A DNA stretch of 64,000 nucleotides from an uncultured Planctomycetales bacterium. GTDB taxonomy: Bacteria; Planctomycetota; Planctomycetia; Isosphaerales; Isosphaeraceae. Position numbers and translations under genes: made by a program. The stretch spans positions 62,001 through 126,000 of the forward strand of contig CAIYJE010000160.1 in assembly GCA_903926465.1 (NCBI GenBank), written 5' to 3'. Positions 62,702 to 64,000 of the stretch are shown here, piece by piece (position 1 is the stretch's first letter; the number at the start of each line of letters is the position of its first letter). The notes beneath the pieces were generated by a model. It did no database searches. It was given only the letters and a program-made list of their open reading frames with translations, and was not told the origin of the DNA.

Positions 62702-63916
62702 ATGGTCATGACCATCCTCGATCGCCAGCGTTACTGGGCTTTCCTCAAGGCCTATGTCGTTTGCTTCGTCTCGCTTGTGGGACTGTACATCGTCATTGAC
62801 GCGTTCACCCAGCTTGATGAGTTCTTGAAGATCAGCGACGGCACGGGCAGCCTGCTGAAATTGATGGGCCGCTACTATCTGGTGCGGATCAGCCGCTTCT
62901 ATGACCAGCTCTGCGGTGTGATCACCCTGCTGGCCGCCATCTTCACCGTTACCTGGATGCAGCGCAACAACGAACATATTGCCATGATGGCTGCCGGAAT
63001 CAGCACGCACCGAGCGATTGTTCCCGTCATTGTCTCTTCGTGCCTGATCAGCCTGGTGGCCATCGTGAACCAGGAATGCGTCATTCCCCAGGTGGCCGAA
63101 GAACTTCAGCGCACCCCCGATGACGACGGTAACCGCAAGGTCAAGACCTATAGCCGACGAGACGTCAACGACATTCTCATCCACAGTTCATTCGCATATC
63201 GCAGTGATCTCTCGATCGAGCCATTCAACGCCACCTTCCCGACCAATCGTTACGGGCTCATGCTCCACGTATCGGCCCGCACCGCCCAGTACATTCCCCA
63301 TGACGCCACCGGTACCCCTTTTCGGGGTGGTTGGCTCATTCGTGCGGCGCAGCTTTCTCCCGCCGATGCGCCCGTGGATGGCACCGTCATTACCAGAATC
63401 GATCCCCAGCCCACCGCAAACCTGCTGAGCCTTGGCATGGGCAAAACTCTGGCCGATGCTCTGGTCGAAGCTTTTCCTGAGCCTCGAAATCATTCGGCTG
63501 GCCAGGATACGGGCACCTATTTCTTGCGCACCAATCTCACGTTCCTGACGTTGATTCAAAGCCTTCAGTGGTACCAGTATGCTGCCACTTCCGATCTGGT
63601 CAGGGCCACCCAAGATCCTACCTTCACGGCGGAACGGCAGGAAATCTCGGTGTTCTTGCACTTCAGGAACCTGCGTCCACTCCTTTCGCTGGTCATGCTC
63701 GGGCTGAGCCTACCCCTGGTTTTGGGCGGCTATGGTCGGAACATGTTCATCAATCTTGGTTTCTCGCTCGGTACATCCGCCATCTTCTACACGGCCATCT
63801 TCATCACCCAGTGGTTGGGGAACAACCGGATGCTCAGCCCAGAACTGGCAGCCTGGGCTCCGTTGATCGGCTTCGGTAGTCTGGCCGCCTCGCGCTGGGA
63901 TCGTATTCGTACCTGA
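62702..63916 (+). CDS. LptF/LptG-family permease, copy 2
   Basis: 404 aa, ATG at 62702 with GGAGG ten bases upstream. The same layout as copy 1: N-terminal helices (YVVCFVSLVGLYIVIDAF), the signature NEHIAMMAAGISTHR, a large extracytoplasmic domain, and three C-terminal helices. It would form the LptF-LptG pair with copy 1. lptB, lptC and lptA are not in the window. It may belong to the cluster beginning at the ketosynthase, or be a separate LPS-transport operon. Confidence 0.85.
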   Translation: MVMTILDRQRYWAFLKAYVVCFVSLVGLYIVIDAFTQLDEFLKISDGTGSLLKLMGRYYLVRISRFYDQLCGVITLLAAIFTVTWMQRNNEHIAMMAAGISTHRAIVPVIVSSCLISLVAIVNQECVIPQVAEELQRTPDDDGNRKVKTYSRRDVNDILIHSSFAYRSDLSIEPFNATFPTNRYGLMLHVSARTAQYIPHDATGTPFRGGWLIRAAQLSPADAPVDGTVITRIDPQPTANLLSLGMGKTLADALVEAFPEPRNHSAGQDTGTYFLRTNLTFLTLIQSLQWYQYAATSDLVRATQDPTFTAERQEISVFLHFRNLRPLLSLVMLGLSLPLVLGGYGRNMFINLGFSLGTSAIFYTAIFITQWLGNNRMLSPELAAWAPLIGFGSLAASRWDRIRT

Positions 63917-64000
63917 GCTGAGCCAGGGCAAATGAACGAGGCTGCTTCGATCAGGCGTGTACCTCAAGCGATTGGACTTTGAGCGGTGCACGATTGGGTG
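63917..64000. other. Right-hand edge, no feature
   Basis: The last 84 bases hold no supported gene or signal; any gene starting near the edge cannot be judged. Confidence 0.6.

Overview
The window looks like bacterial chromosome from a planctomycete, probably of the Gemmatales/Isosphaerales type. The evidence is a combination of traits: moderately GC-rich DNA, short gene neighbourhoods on both strands, a large secreted WD40 protein, a PEP-CTERM protein, lysine-rich tails on DNA-binding proteins, secreted HEAT-like paralogues found side by side, Gram-negative envelope genes (lpxC, an OmpH/Skp chaperone, LptF/LptG-type permeases) and a HemQ-type chlorite-dismutase-fold enzyme. The family assignment is inference. 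No rRNA, tRNA, insertion sequence, prophage or CRISPR array was found.

Layout. 1-4.7 kb (mostly minus strand): the 5' part of lpxC, an OmpH/Skp-like chaperone, an ArsR-type regulator, dapA and pdxJ. 4.8-10.5 kb: pcrA/uvrD helicase, acpS and topA. 10.9-19.7 kb: a SurA/PpiD-like anchored chaperone, a small membrane protein, the GTPase gene der, a Tat-type sugar isomerase-like protein, a large membrane protein with a TPR-like tail, and a SprT-like metalloprotein. 20-27.7 kb: a 21-blade WD40 protein with a strong terminator, a zinc-ribbon protein, hemQ, a small secreted protein, cysK and comM. 27.9-32.2 kb: three tandem paralogous secreted proteins. 32.3-40.2 kb: proB, purF (clear promoter and terminator), a two-domain secreted esterase, fabZ-trmB and a TIM-barrel protein. 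40.4-46.3 kb: a signal-bearing thiamine-diphosphate enzyme, a Wzm/Wzt-type ABC exporter and a lipase-like hydrolase. 46.3-47.3 kb: a 1-kb stretch without a confident gene. 47.3-53.6 kb: rny-ymdB, a kinase-like phosphotransferase, plsC, a PEP-CTERM metzincin-like protein and a small lipoprotein.

53.9-63.9 kb is the most interesting stretch. A FAH-family gene faces away from a compact run of ketosynthase, acyl carrier protein and two LpxL/HtrB-like acyltransferases. These are linked by overlaps or short gaps and are followed by a seven-helix membrane protein with a Cys-X5-Arg phosphatase centre, an aminotransferase and two LptF/LptG-family permeases. The arrangement recalls the dedicated acpXL-fabF-lpxXL route for special lipid A acyl chains in alphaproteobacteria. 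Here both acyltransferases lack the usual acidic catalytic residue. I infer a dedicated lipid-acylation system of unknown product.

Other points worth checking: AcpS has Val at the position of its metal-binding Glu58, although Asp9 is kept; a ThDP enzyme carries a twin-arginine leader; the WD40 protein has 3 x 7 blades; and several perfect hairpins lie between genes.
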